Below are positions 41,549 through 49,122 of a DNA stretch of 64,000 nt, in pieces (within the stretch, counting starts at the first letter, position 1; each line of letters starts with the position of its first letter). Below the pieces are notes generated by a model. It searched no databases. It saw nothing but the letters and a program-made list of their open reading frames with translations, and was not told where the DNA came from. This DNA is from Chitinophagales bacterium. Its GTDB lineage: Bacteria; Bacteroidota; Bacteroidia; Chitinophagales; Chitinophagaceae. The translations under genes and the position numbers were made by a program. The DNA lies in contig JAFLBJ010000001.1 in assembly GCA_017303415.1 (NCBI GenBank), positions 1,364,001 to 1,428,000 on the forward strand, given 5' to 3'.

Positions 41549-43021
41549 ATGAAGAAAGAAAAGAATGTTTTGTATCCCATTTTCCTCAAGCTTGACCAAT
41601 TGGAAACACTATTGGTCGGAGCCGGAAATGTAGGCCTTGAAAAATTGCAGGCACTGGTGACCAATTCACCGGAAGCGCGGATCACGATCGTCGCGCCACA
41701 AGTAAAAGAGGAGATTCATAAATTGCTTGCCCGGCACCCCCATTGTGGTTTACACCAGCGAGAGTTTGAAGATGCTGATCTGGAAGGGAAAGATCTGGTC
41801 ATACTTGCCACCGATAACCAGGCACTACATGTTGAGGTTCGGCAAAAAGCGGATGAAGCGGGCATACTGGTGAACGTGGCAGACACCCCTGAACTTTGTG
41901 ATTTCTATCTGAGCAGTATTGTCCAAAAAGGCAACCTGAAAATTGCTATTTCCACCAATGGCAAATCACCTACCATGGCCAAGCGGATCAAGGAGGTGCT
42001 GCATGATCACTTGCCCGGAGAATTGGAAGAAGTGATAGATAATCTGCATAAGGTCCGGAACAAACTCGATGGTGATTTTTCTTATAAAGTAAAAAAGCTC
42101 AATGATATCACCAAGGTCCTCTCCGAGAATGAGAACACCCTGAATGCCCGACGATGGCGTAGGATCGCTACCTATTCCCTGATCGGGTTTGCCCTGATGT
42201 TGATCGGGCATTTTATTTTTTCCTATCTCCCGCTTCGCGAAATGGCAGACGACACGGTGGCCTGGTACAGGACACTTGATCCCAATTTTCATTGGATGGT
42301 ACTGGCTGGATTCCTGGCACAAATGGTGGATGGGGCTACGAGTATGGGATACGGGGTTACCAGCTCCATTGTACTGCAAACCGCCCAGGTGAGCCCGGCT
42401 GCGATCAGTGCCGGTATCCACACGGCGGAAATGTTTACCAGCGGCGCATCAGGCTATAGTCACTACAAGTTTGGTAACGTTAATAAGAAATTATTCAAGG
42501 CCCTGGTCATCCCAGGTGTTATAGGGGCGGTGATCGGTGCCTTACTGCTGGTTTATTTTGACGATACACATCTGAAATACCTGCGCCCGGCCATGGCCGC
42601 TTATACCCTTTTATTAGGCATTCGAATATTTGTCAATGCTTTTCGGACCGTGGGAAACAAGCGTAAATTCAAACGATATGGCTGGCTCGCAGGAGCTGGC
42701 GGCTTTCTCGATTCTTTTGGAGGCGGTGGATGGGGCCCTATTGTTACCTCTACCCTTATTACCAAAGGACGTACACCCCGCTATGTAGTAGGTTCTGTGA
42801 GCCTGACCGAGTTTTTTGTTACCCTCGCCAGTGCCTTTACCTTCTTTACTTTGATAGGGGTGCAGAACTGGCAGGTGATCATGGCCCTGGTGATCGGTGG
42901 GGTACTGGCTGCCCCGATTGCCGCCAGACTCGCCGGAAAACTTCCGAGGAAAGCATCGTTTTTACTTCTGGGTTCAGTGGTCATCCTTTGGAGCATACGA
43001 ATTTTAATAAAAATATTTTAG
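41549..43021 (+). CDS. Precorrin-2 dehydrogenase/ferrochelatase fused to TSUP (TauE/SafE) permease
   Basis: A 490-residue fusion. Residues 1-about 185 match Met8/CysG-N, with a NAD-binding LLVGAGNVGLEKLQAL and VNVADTPELCDFYLSSIVQK followed by STNGKSPTMAKRIKEVL; this part would oxidise precorrin-2 and insert iron to give siroheme. From about residue 200 there are about eight membrane spans of the TSUP family (LAGFLAQMVDGATSMGYGV, GAGGFLDSFGGGGWGPI), which move sulfite, sulfate or organosulfonates. The permease may bring in or remove sulfur oxyanions. An upstream in-frame TTG (41531) exists, but ATG 41549 is preferred. Confidence 0.9.
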   Translation: MKKEKNVLYPIFLKLDQLETLLVGAGNVGLEKLQALVTNSPEARITIVAPQVKEEIHKLLARHPHCGLHQREFEDADLEGKDLVILATDNQALHVEVRQKADEAGILVNVADTPELCDFYLSSIVQKGNLKIAISTNGKSPTMAKRIKEVLHDHLPGELEEVIDNLHKVRNKLDGDFSYKVKKLNDITKVLSENENTLNARRWRRIATYSLIGFALMLIGHFIFSYLPLREMADDTVAWYRTLDPNFHWMVLAGFLAQMVDGATSMGYGVTSSIVLQTAQVSPAAISAGIHTAEMFTSGASGYSHYKFGNVNKKLFKALVIPGVIGAVIGALLLVYFDDTHLKYLRPAMAAYTLLLGIRIFVNAFRTVGNKRKFKRYGWLAGAGGFLDSFGGGGWGPIVTSTLITKGRTPRYVVGSVSLTEFFVTLASAFTFFTLIGVQNWQVIMALVIGGVLAAPIAARLAGKLPRKASFLLLGSVVILWSIRILIKIF

Positions 43022-43044
43022 TAAAAATGTAAGAGATATCGTAA

Positions 43045-43065
43045 AGTCTACTATTTTTGTGGACT
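43045..43065. promoter_or_regulatory. Sulfur-regulon operator copy 5 (TonB receptor, distal)
   Basis: AGTCTACT (43045-43052), spacer ATTTT, TGTGGACT (43058-43065; 6 of 8). As in copy 4, an exact -7 box TATTTTTG (43052-43059) is embedded in the site. Confidence 0.65.
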
Positions 43066-43132
43066 AATAAATAGTCAAAAGGGGCAAGTGCTCAAAGCCC
43101 ATTTCGCTTCGGCGATATTTTTTTAAATTAAA

Positions 43133-43153
43133 AGTCTATAAAATTAGTAGACT
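43133..43153. promoter_or_regulatory. Sulfur-regulon operator copy 6 (TonB receptor, proximal)
   Basis: AGTCTATA (43133-43140), spacer AAATT, AGTAGACT (43146-43153), with two mismatched positions between the arms. It lies 15 bases before the receptor ATG and 88 bp from copy 5 centre to centre. Confidence 0.65.
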
Positions 43154-43168
43154 AATAAAACCAAGTGT

Positions 43169-45730
43169 ATGAGAAAGATCGTTTACCTGATGTTGGTTAC
43201 CGGATTCTGGTCAACTTTGGTGGTAGCACAAACAACCATTCAGGGGAATATCCGGACAGAGGATGGTCAACCGGCAGCAGGTGCTTCCATTCTGGTAAAA
43301 GGAAAGAGTGAGTTTGCACTCGCCGATTCAACTGGTCAGTTTTCATTACGGACCATTCAGCCCTTGCCTTTGGTATTATATATTACGCTGGTAGGTTACG
43401 GAGGGGTGGAGATCGAAGTAAACGATTCAAACCATTTGGGATTATCCATAAAATTGCTGAATAACCAGATACTCGGGAATATTGTTGTTACCTCCCGTCG
43501 TCGTCGCGAGTCGGCGCAGGATATCCCCATACCGATCTCGGTGGTGGGAGGTTCAACCATTGATGAGTCGGGTTCATTCAATGTGAACCGGGTAAAGGAA
43601 CTCGTTCCGACCGTACAATTATACTCTTCCAATCCCCGCAACACCACCCTTAACATTCGTGGCATTGGATCCACCTTTGGGTTGACAAATGATGGCATTG
43701 ATCCAGGCGTAGGATTTTATGTAGATGGGGTTTATTATGCACGGCCGGCAGCCACGACATTGGATTTTATTGATATTGATCAGATAGAAGTATTACGGGG
43801 CCCACAGGGTACGTTGTTTGGCAAGAACACCACAGCAGGGGCTTTTAATATTACCACCCGGGCGCCTCGTTTTACGGCAGGTGCACACCTGGAAGTCAGT
43901 TATGGCAATTACGGTTTTGTACAGGCTAAAAGTTCCATTACCGGGCCATTGGGTAAAAAATGGGCCGGACGATTATCCTTTTCAGGTACACAGCGTGATG
44001 GAGTATTGACGGATGTAAATACACAGAAAGGGGTGAATGACCTGAACAATCTCGGCATCAGGGGTCAGTTATTATTCAAACCCTCGGAGAAGATAGATAT
44101 CACATTTGTGGGCGATGCATCGCGCCAACGGCCGAATGGATATGCACAGGTTGTGGCAGGGGTGGCCCAAACCTTACGGGCGCCGTATCGGCAATTTGAA
44201 CAGATCATTGCTGATCTGAACTATGACCTTCCGAGTCGCAACCCCTTTGACCGGTTAATTGACCACAATACCACCTGGCGTTCGGGGAATGATCTCGGAG
44301 GTTTTTCGGTGAACCTGGATTTCAAATTGGGCAACGGTACTTTAACAAGCACATCGGCCTGGCGTTATTGGATTTGGGATCCATCAAATGACCGGGACTT
44401 TACGGGACTTCCGGTGCTTACGTATTCGCAGGCACCTTCCAAACACCATCAATGGACCCAGGAACTCCGGTATGCCGGTGACCTGGCAAAGAACCTGAGT
44501 GGGGTTGTGGGTGTATTTCTTATTGGACAAGACCTGAAGACCGATCCTTACCATACGGAAGAATCCGGCGCAGCACAGTGGCGTTTTTCACAAAGCACCA
44601 CCAGTAGCAATTGGTCAACCCCCGGATTATTTGAAGGATATGGTATTCGAACCACCTCCCGACTGAAATCATTTGGCGCGGCTGCATTTGCACAGATTGA
44701 CTGGGAATTGGTCACGCACCTACATATTTTACCTGGTGTTCGCTACAATTATGATCAAAAGGACGTTGATTATTTGCGTCAGACCTATGGAGGTTTGCAA
44801 ACATCCGATGCTGCTTTGCTGGCATTGAAAAGACAAGTGTATTCTGACCAGGCTTTTAAAGCGAATGCAGACGAGCATAATTTTTCCGGACAGTTTACCG
44901 TGGCGTACAAACCTTCCAGCCGTTTCAACGCGTTTGCTACAGTGTCCACCAGTTACAAGCCCGTAGGTGTAAACCTGGGAGGGCTGCCCACCGCAAATGG
45001 AGAAGTGTTGGTTGAACTGGCAAGAATAAAACCTGAATATGTTACTCATACCGAATTGGGGGTAAAGACGCATCCAAATGAGAAAACAACCCTCAACCTT
45101 GTCTTTCACCGCACCGGTATTAAAGACTATCAGACCAACGTACAAACCGCTGAAGTTGGCGTCAACAGAGGATACCTGGCCAATGCCGAGCGCGTGCAGG
45201 TATTGGGTGTCGAACTGGATGGAAGTTATTACGCCTCTACCCATTTCTCCCTCACGGCCTCTGTTGCTTATACTGAAGGAAAGTATGTAAAATTTACCAA
45301 TGCTCCTGTTCCATTGGAGGAAACCGGAGGATCGACGGCTTTTAAAGATGTTTCCGGACAAACCTTACCTGGCATTTCCAAATGGGCGGGTTCACTCGGA
45401 GCTGAACTTCAATCCGGGAATAAAAAATTATTGAACCGGTTCACCGGGAAGCTATTCCTTGCTACGGATATCTATTACCGCTCGTCTTTTTCTTCCAGTC
45501 CAAGCCCCTCCAGGTATTTGAATATTGAAGGGTATGTATTGTTAAATGCCAGAGCAGGGTTCAGGGCCTCGGAAGGATTATCGCTTTTTGTATGGGGTCG
45601 AAATATTCTTGATAAAGATTATTTCGAGCAATTGCTGCCGGCTGCCGGAAATGCCGGGCACTATGCAGGTGTTTTGGGTGATCCGGTGACCTATGGAATT
45701 ACGCTGCGTTATGATGTGGGGAGCAAATAA
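43169..45730 (+). CDS. TonB-dependent outer-membrane receptor
   Basis: An 853-residue receptor with a signal peptide, a carboxypeptidase-regulatory-like domain (residues 24-105, IQGNIRTEDGQPAAGASILV), a plug domain (about 125-235, LRGPQGTLFGKNTTAGAFNI) and a C-terminal beta-barrel ending in YGITLRYDVGSK. There is no SusD partner, so it is not a glycan Sus system. Two copies of the sulfur-regulon palindrome precede it, so its substrate may be a sulfur source such as a sulfonate or sulfate ester; this is inferred from regulation alone. A siderophore receptor is the alternative. Confidence 0.92.
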   Translation: MRKIVYLMLVTGFWSTLVVAQTTIQGNIRTEDGQPAAGASILVKGKSEFALADSTGQFSLRTIQPLPLVLYITLVGYGGVEIEVNDSNHLGLSIKLLNNQILGNIVVTSRRRRESAQDIPIPISVVGGSTIDESGSFNVNRVKELVPTVQLYSSNPRNTTLNIRGIGSTFGLTNDGIDPGVGFYVDGVYYARPAATTLDFIDIDQIEVLRGPQGTLFGKNTTAGAFNITTRAPRFTAGAHLEVSYGNYGFVQAKSSITGPLGKKWAGRLSFSGTQRDGVLTDVNTQKGVNDLNNLGIRGQLLFKPSEKIDITFVGDASRQRPNGYAQVVAGVAQTLRAPYRQFEQIIADLNYDLPSRNPFDRLIDHNTTWRSGNDLGGFSVNLDFKLGNGTLTSTSAWRYWIWDPSNDRDFTGLPVLTYSQAPSKHHQWTQELRYAGDLAKNLSGVVGVFLIGQDLKTDPYHTEESGAAQWRFSQSTTSSNWSTPGLFEGYGIRTTSRLKSFGAAAFAQIDWELVTHLHILPGVRYNYDQKDVDYLRQTYGGLQTSDAALLALKRQVYSDQAFKANADEHNFSGQFTVAYKPSSRFNAFATVSTSYKPVGVNLGGLPTANGEVLVELARIKPEYVTHTELGVKTHPNEKTTLNLVFHRTGIKDYQTNVQTAEVGVNRGYLANAERVQVLGVELDGSYYASTHFSLTASVAYTEGKYVKFTNAPVPLEETGGSTAFKDVSGQTLPGISKWAGSLGAELQSGNKKLLNRFTGKLFLATDIYYRSSFSSSPSPSRYLNIEGYVLLNARAGFRASEGLSLFVWGRNILDKDYFEQLLPAAGNAGHYAGVLGDPVTYGITLRYDVGSK

Positions 45731-45769
45731 AAAGTTGAAAAGAGTATTTGTTGCAGATACTTAGTTGAA

Positions 45770-46486
45770 TTATTTCCACTTCTCCAACTGTGTCAGGGTA
45801 GCCCGAAGATCCTTGGGAACAGGTGCTTCGAGTGGCCAATCATTTCCCGCCAAATCTTGTATCGTCAATGCGCTTGCATGAAGTGCCAGGCGGTTGAGCA
45901 AGGGCCTTTCTGTTTCTTCCTTTTTGGAAAGGTTGAATTTCTTTTTAATAGAGGAGAGGAGGACAGGTTTGCCATCTCCATATATGGGATCACCTACCAG
46001 GGGATGTCCGAGGTCCTTCATATGAACCCTGATCTGGTGTGTACGGCCGGTATGGATACGAAACTGCATCCACGTATAGGGGCCTAATTCCTGTAACACT
46101 TCATAATCCGTTACAGCCTCCTTACCTTGACGATGAACCGTCATCATTCCCTTTTTATGAGGATGTTCGGCAATCGGTGCGTCGATGGTGCCGGATGCCA
46201 GAGGAGGTGTACCCAAAACAAGTCCGAGGTATATCTTTTTGGTGGCCCGGTGTTCAAATTGAAGCGAAAAGTGTTTATGGGCTTCGGCATTTTTGGCAAA
46301 GAGGATCAGTCCACTGGTATCCCTGTCAATCCGGTGCACCACGAAGATCTCGCCATATTTTTCTTTGAGTAATGACTTGAGAGAAAATTCCTTTCCTTCC
46401 CGGTCGGGAATGGAAAGCACACCGGAAGGCTTATTCAGGGCCACACCATCGGCTGTTTCTGCTATGATCCAATCTTCAATCCGCAT
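45770..46486 (-). CDS. RluA family pseudouridine synthase
   Basis: A 238-residue synthase isomerising uridine in rRNA or tRNA. The catalytic Asp lies in VHRIDRDTSGLILFAKN; RIHTGRTHQIRVHMKDLGHP and DPIYG are the other RluA motifs. There is no S4 domain. ATG 46486, two bases after the stop of the upstream synthase gene, is preferred to the longer frame. Confidence 0.92.
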   Translation of the reverse strand: MRIEDWIIAETADGVALNKPSGVLSIPDREGKEFSLKSLLKEKYGEIFVVHRIDRDTSGLILFAKNAEAHKHFSLQFEHRATKKIYLGLVLGTPPLASGTIDAPIAEHPHKKGMMTVHRQGKEAVTDYEVLQELGPYTWMQFRIHTGRTHQIRVHMKDLGHPLVGDPIYGDGKPVLLSSIKKKFNLSKKEETERPLLNRLALHASALTIQDLAGNDWPLEAPVPKDLRATLTQLEKWK

Positions 46487-46488
46487 GG

Positions 46489-47427
46489 CTATTTTCCTTT
46501 TCCAAAATGTTTCAGGTCGCGTACCTCTTTTTCTGAAAGAAAGCGCCATTTGCCACGGTCTACATTTTTCTTGGTCAATCCGGCAAAGACAACCCGGTCC
46601 AAACCTTTTACATCATATTTCAGGTGTTCGAAAATCCGTCGTACAATGCGGTTACGACCACTGTGAATTTCCACACCCACATGGCTTTTGTCCTTTGTAT
46701 CGGCATAGGCAATGGCATCTACGGTAATAGGTCCATCTTCCAGGGTCAGTCCGTTTGCGATCCGCTCCAGGTCCTTTTGATCCAGTGGGCGGTCAAGGGT
46801 CACCGCATATACTTTCTTGATCTGGTGTTTGGGATGGGTCAATTGTTGGGCAAGGTCTCCATCATTGGTAAGCAATAATACACCGGAGGTATTTCGGTCA
46901 AGCCGGCCAACCGGGAACATCCGTTCACGGGGTGCACTTTTCAGCAATTCAAAAACCGTCTTTCTATTTTGGGGATCGTCCGTCGTAGTGATATAGTCCT
47001 TGGGTTTATTGAGCAGGATATAGACCAGGTTCTTTTCCAATTGAATCTTCTTCCCATTCACCTTCACCTCATCGCGGGGATTCACCTTATGCCCAGGTTC
47101 AAGGATGACCTGTCCATTGACTTTTACTTTACCTTCTTTCACCAGCAGGGCTGCATCACGCCTTGCGCAAACACCACTATGTGCAATGAATTTGTTCAAC
47201 GGCATTTCTCCGGCTCCTTCTTTCTTGAGAATGGTGGGGCCTGACACGGTGCGACCAGGCGAAGGATAGCTTTTTTCTGCTTTCTTTTTTTCAAAGAATT
47301 CTTCCCGTTCTTTCTTCCACTTTCTTTTTTCCTGGCGGAATTCTTCCTTACGGGCTGCGTTGCTCTTTGTTTTCTTGAATTTGTCGAAGGCCGCTGATTT
47401 CCGGCCGGAGGAGGCTTTTTTCTTCAT
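46489..47427 (-). CDS. RluB/RsuA family pseudouridine synthase with basic N-terminal extension
   Basis: A 312-residue protein. Residues 1-70 are highly charged and lysine-rich (KKERE, EFFEKKKAE), an extension often seen in Bacteroidota. An S4 domain follows (MPLNKFIAHSGVCARRDAAL), then the catalytic domain with Asp in VGRLDRNTSGVLLLTNDG and HSGRNRIVRRIFEHL. It pseudouridylates 23S or 16S rRNA; RluB is the closer type. It is transcribed into the RluA gene. Confidence 0.92.
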   Translation of the reverse strand: MKKKASSGRKSAAFDKFKKTKSNAARKEEFRQEKRKWKKEREEFFEKKKAEKSYPSPGRTVSGPTILKKEGAGEMPLNKFIAHSGVCARRDAALLVKEGKVKVNGQVILEPGHKVNPRDEVKVNGKKIQLEKNLVYILLNKPKDYITTTDDPQNRKTVFELLKSAPRERMFPVGRLDRNTSGVLLLTNDGDLAQQLTHPKHQIKKVYAVTLDRPLDQKDLERIANGLTLEDGPITVDAIAYADTKDKSHVGVEIHSGRNRIVRRIFEHLKYDVKGLDRVVFAGLTKKNVDRGKWRFLSEKEVRDLKHFGKGK

Positions 47428-47470
47428 GATGAGTATGCTGTTTTACAACAGGAATGCGGCGAAGGTAGGG

Positions 47471-47587
47471 GATTTTCGTGAGATGTGAGACGTGAGGCGT
47501 GAGACGTGAATCGTGAGGCGTGAGACGTGAGACGTGAGGCGTGTGTAGTAAACCTTCACTATTCACGTCTCACGCCTCACGAAAATC
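47471..47587. repeat. Heptad element B4 (type B)
   Basis: Units GTGAGAT, GTGAGAC, GTGAGGC, GTGAATC and similar run from 47479 and change to ATTCACG, TCTCACG, CCTCACG. The outer ends GATTTTCGTGAG and CTCACGAAAATC are perfect reverse complements. The right end overlaps the stop codon of rlmN (47586-47588). Confidence 0.9.
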
Positions 47588-48629
47588 AAGCCTCTTTGTT
47601 AGCTAATTGCCCGCAAGCCGCGTCAATATCCTTCCCTCTGCTACGCCGCAACCGTGCATTGACCCGGTGTTTTTCCAGGTATTGCATAAAAGCTTCTACC
47701 TTTTTCTCATCGGGTTTGGCAAAGCTGGCGAAATCAATCGGGTTGTATTCGATGATATTGATCAGATCGGCAGGAACCTGACGGTAGATCTTGATCAGTT
47801 CATCCGCATCCTGGAAGGAATCATTGAAATCCTTGAACAGAATGTATTCAAAAGTGATCTCGTTCTTTGTTTTCTTATAAAAATAATTCAGGGCATCGAT
47901 CAATGATTGTATGTTGTTGGTATCATTGATGGGCATGATCTCATGTCTCTTGCGGTCATTGGCAGCATGAAGGGAGAGGGCGAGTTTGAATTTGACGTTA
48001 TCATCACCCAGTTGTTTGATCTGTTTGGCTACCCCTGCCGTGGAAACGGTGATCCGGCGGGGGCTCATTGCCAGGCCATCGGGTGCCGTGATCCGTTCAA
48101 TGGATCTTAAAACATGTTTATAGTTCAACAAGGGTTCACCCATACCCATGAAAACGATATTGGTGAGTTTCTTGCCATGTATCCTTTCACTTTGCTGGTT
48201 GATCAACACCACCTCATCATAGATCTCATCAAATTCGAGGTTGCGTTTGCGGTCAATATACCCGGTGGCGCAGAATTTACAGCTCAGGCTGCATCCGATC
48301 TGGGAGGATACACAAGCGGTTTTGCGCTCTTCAGTGGGGATCAGCACCCCTTCCACCAGATGGCCGTCATGGGTTTTGAAACGGGATTTAACCGTTCCAT
48401 CGGCACTGTACTGGGTTGTATCTATCGTAAGGGCCGGCAAGGTGAATTCCTCCGCCAGTTTCTGGCGCAATTCCTTCGACAGGTTGGTCATTTCCTCAAA
48501 ACTATGGGCATGTTTGATCCATAACCATTCCCAGATCTGCTGGGAGCGGAACTTCATTTCCCCCAGGTCTTCGATATAGGCATGTACCTGGTCCTTGGTC
48601 AAATGACGTATATTCTTTTTCTCGGCCAT
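47586..48629 (-). CDS. rlmN: 23S rRNA/tRNA adenine-C2 methyltransferase RlmN
   Basis: A 347-residue radical-SAM enzyme that methylates A2503 of 23S rRNA and A37 of some tRNAs. The cluster motif CSLSCKFCATG (C-x3-C-x2-C) is present. The resolving cysteines lie in TACVSSQIGC and near the C-terminus (DIDAACGQLA), with FMGMGEPLLN and LALSLHAAND between. The start MAEKKNIRHLTKDQ at 48629 is preferred; a second ATG lies 7 codons upstream. Confidence 0.95.
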   Translation of the reverse strand: MAEKKNIRHLTKDQVHAYIEDLGEMKFRSQQIWEWLWIKHAHSFEEMTNLSKELRQKLAEEFTLPALTIDTTQYSADGTVKSRFKTHDGHLVEGVLIPTEERKTACVSSQIGCSLSCKFCATGYIDRKRNLEFDEIYDEVVLINQQSERIHGKKLTNIVFMGMGEPLLNYKHVLRSIERITAPDGLAMSPRRITVSTAGVAKQIKQLGDDNVKFKLALSLHAANDRKRHEIMPINDTNNIQSLIDALNYFYKKTKNEITFEYILFKDFNDSFQDADELIKIYRQVPADLINIIEYNPIDFASFAKPDEKKVEAFMQYLEKHRVNARLRRSRGKDIDAACGQLANKEA

Positions 48630-48707
48630 CTGGCAAAGGTAGGTCTTCACGGGAAGTTAATTTGGACAAGAGGGGGCGAAATCTTAATTTTTAAAAAAAT
48701 TTGCATC

Positions 48708-49064
48708 ATGAGAAAACCATTTCTTTTCCTTTTCCTGCTTCTGGCGGGGGCTTTTTCAACCCAGGCACAGCAAAAGCCTGATTCCCTAAGTGATTATGTA
48801 GGTGTGTACGTATTTGCGGAAGGAAGTGTAGTACCTGAGGTAGAAGTGATCCTGAGCGACAGCACCCTGACCATTACCTCAAGCGCAGGGACTTCCTTGC
48901 TGGTTAAACAGGATAAAGACCTGTATACCATCGTTGAATTCAATGGTACCGCCCTTTTCAAACGGGATGGAGCCGGCAAAGTAGTGGCCGTTCATATTGA
49001 AGCGGGAGGGTATATTCTGGATGGGACAAAGAAACAGCCGGCTTATAGCTGGAGAAGGATTTAA
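48708..49064 (+). CDS. Small secreted beta-rich protein
   Basis: A 118-residue protein with a clear signal peptide (MRKPFLFLFLLLAGAFSTQA) and a domain of alternating beta-strands (DSLSDYVGVYVFAEG, VEVILSDSTLTIT, LYTIVEFNGTALFKRDGAG). It resembles the small lipocalin-like DUF3471 domains attached to serine hydrolases, but here it stands alone. No enzyme motif is visible. Heptad element C4 follows its stop. Confidence 0.75.
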   Translation: MRKPFLFLFLLLAGAFSTQAQQKPDSLSDYVGVYVFAEGSVVPEVEVILSDSTLTITSSAGTSLLVKQDKDLYTIVEFNGTALFKRDGAGKVVAVHIEAGGYILDGTKKQPAYSWRRI

Positions 49065-49066
49065 GT

Positions 49067-49122
49067 TAACTAAAAGCAAATAGCTAATGGCTAAAAGCTA
49101 TTAGCTATTTGCTTTTAGCCAT
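49067..49122. repeat. Heptad element C4 (type C)
   Basis: Eight in-phase units: TAACTAA, AAGCAAA, TAGCTAA, TGGCTAA, AAGCTAT, TAGCTAT, TTGCTTT, TAGCCAT. It fills the whole gap between two convergent genes, starting 2 bases after one stop and ending inside the other (49122-49124), as a bidirectional terminator would. Confidence 0.88.

Noticed and set aside
44729-45361. 210-codon minus-strand frame
   Set aside because: It is antisense to the TonB receptor barrel and has no recognisable features.
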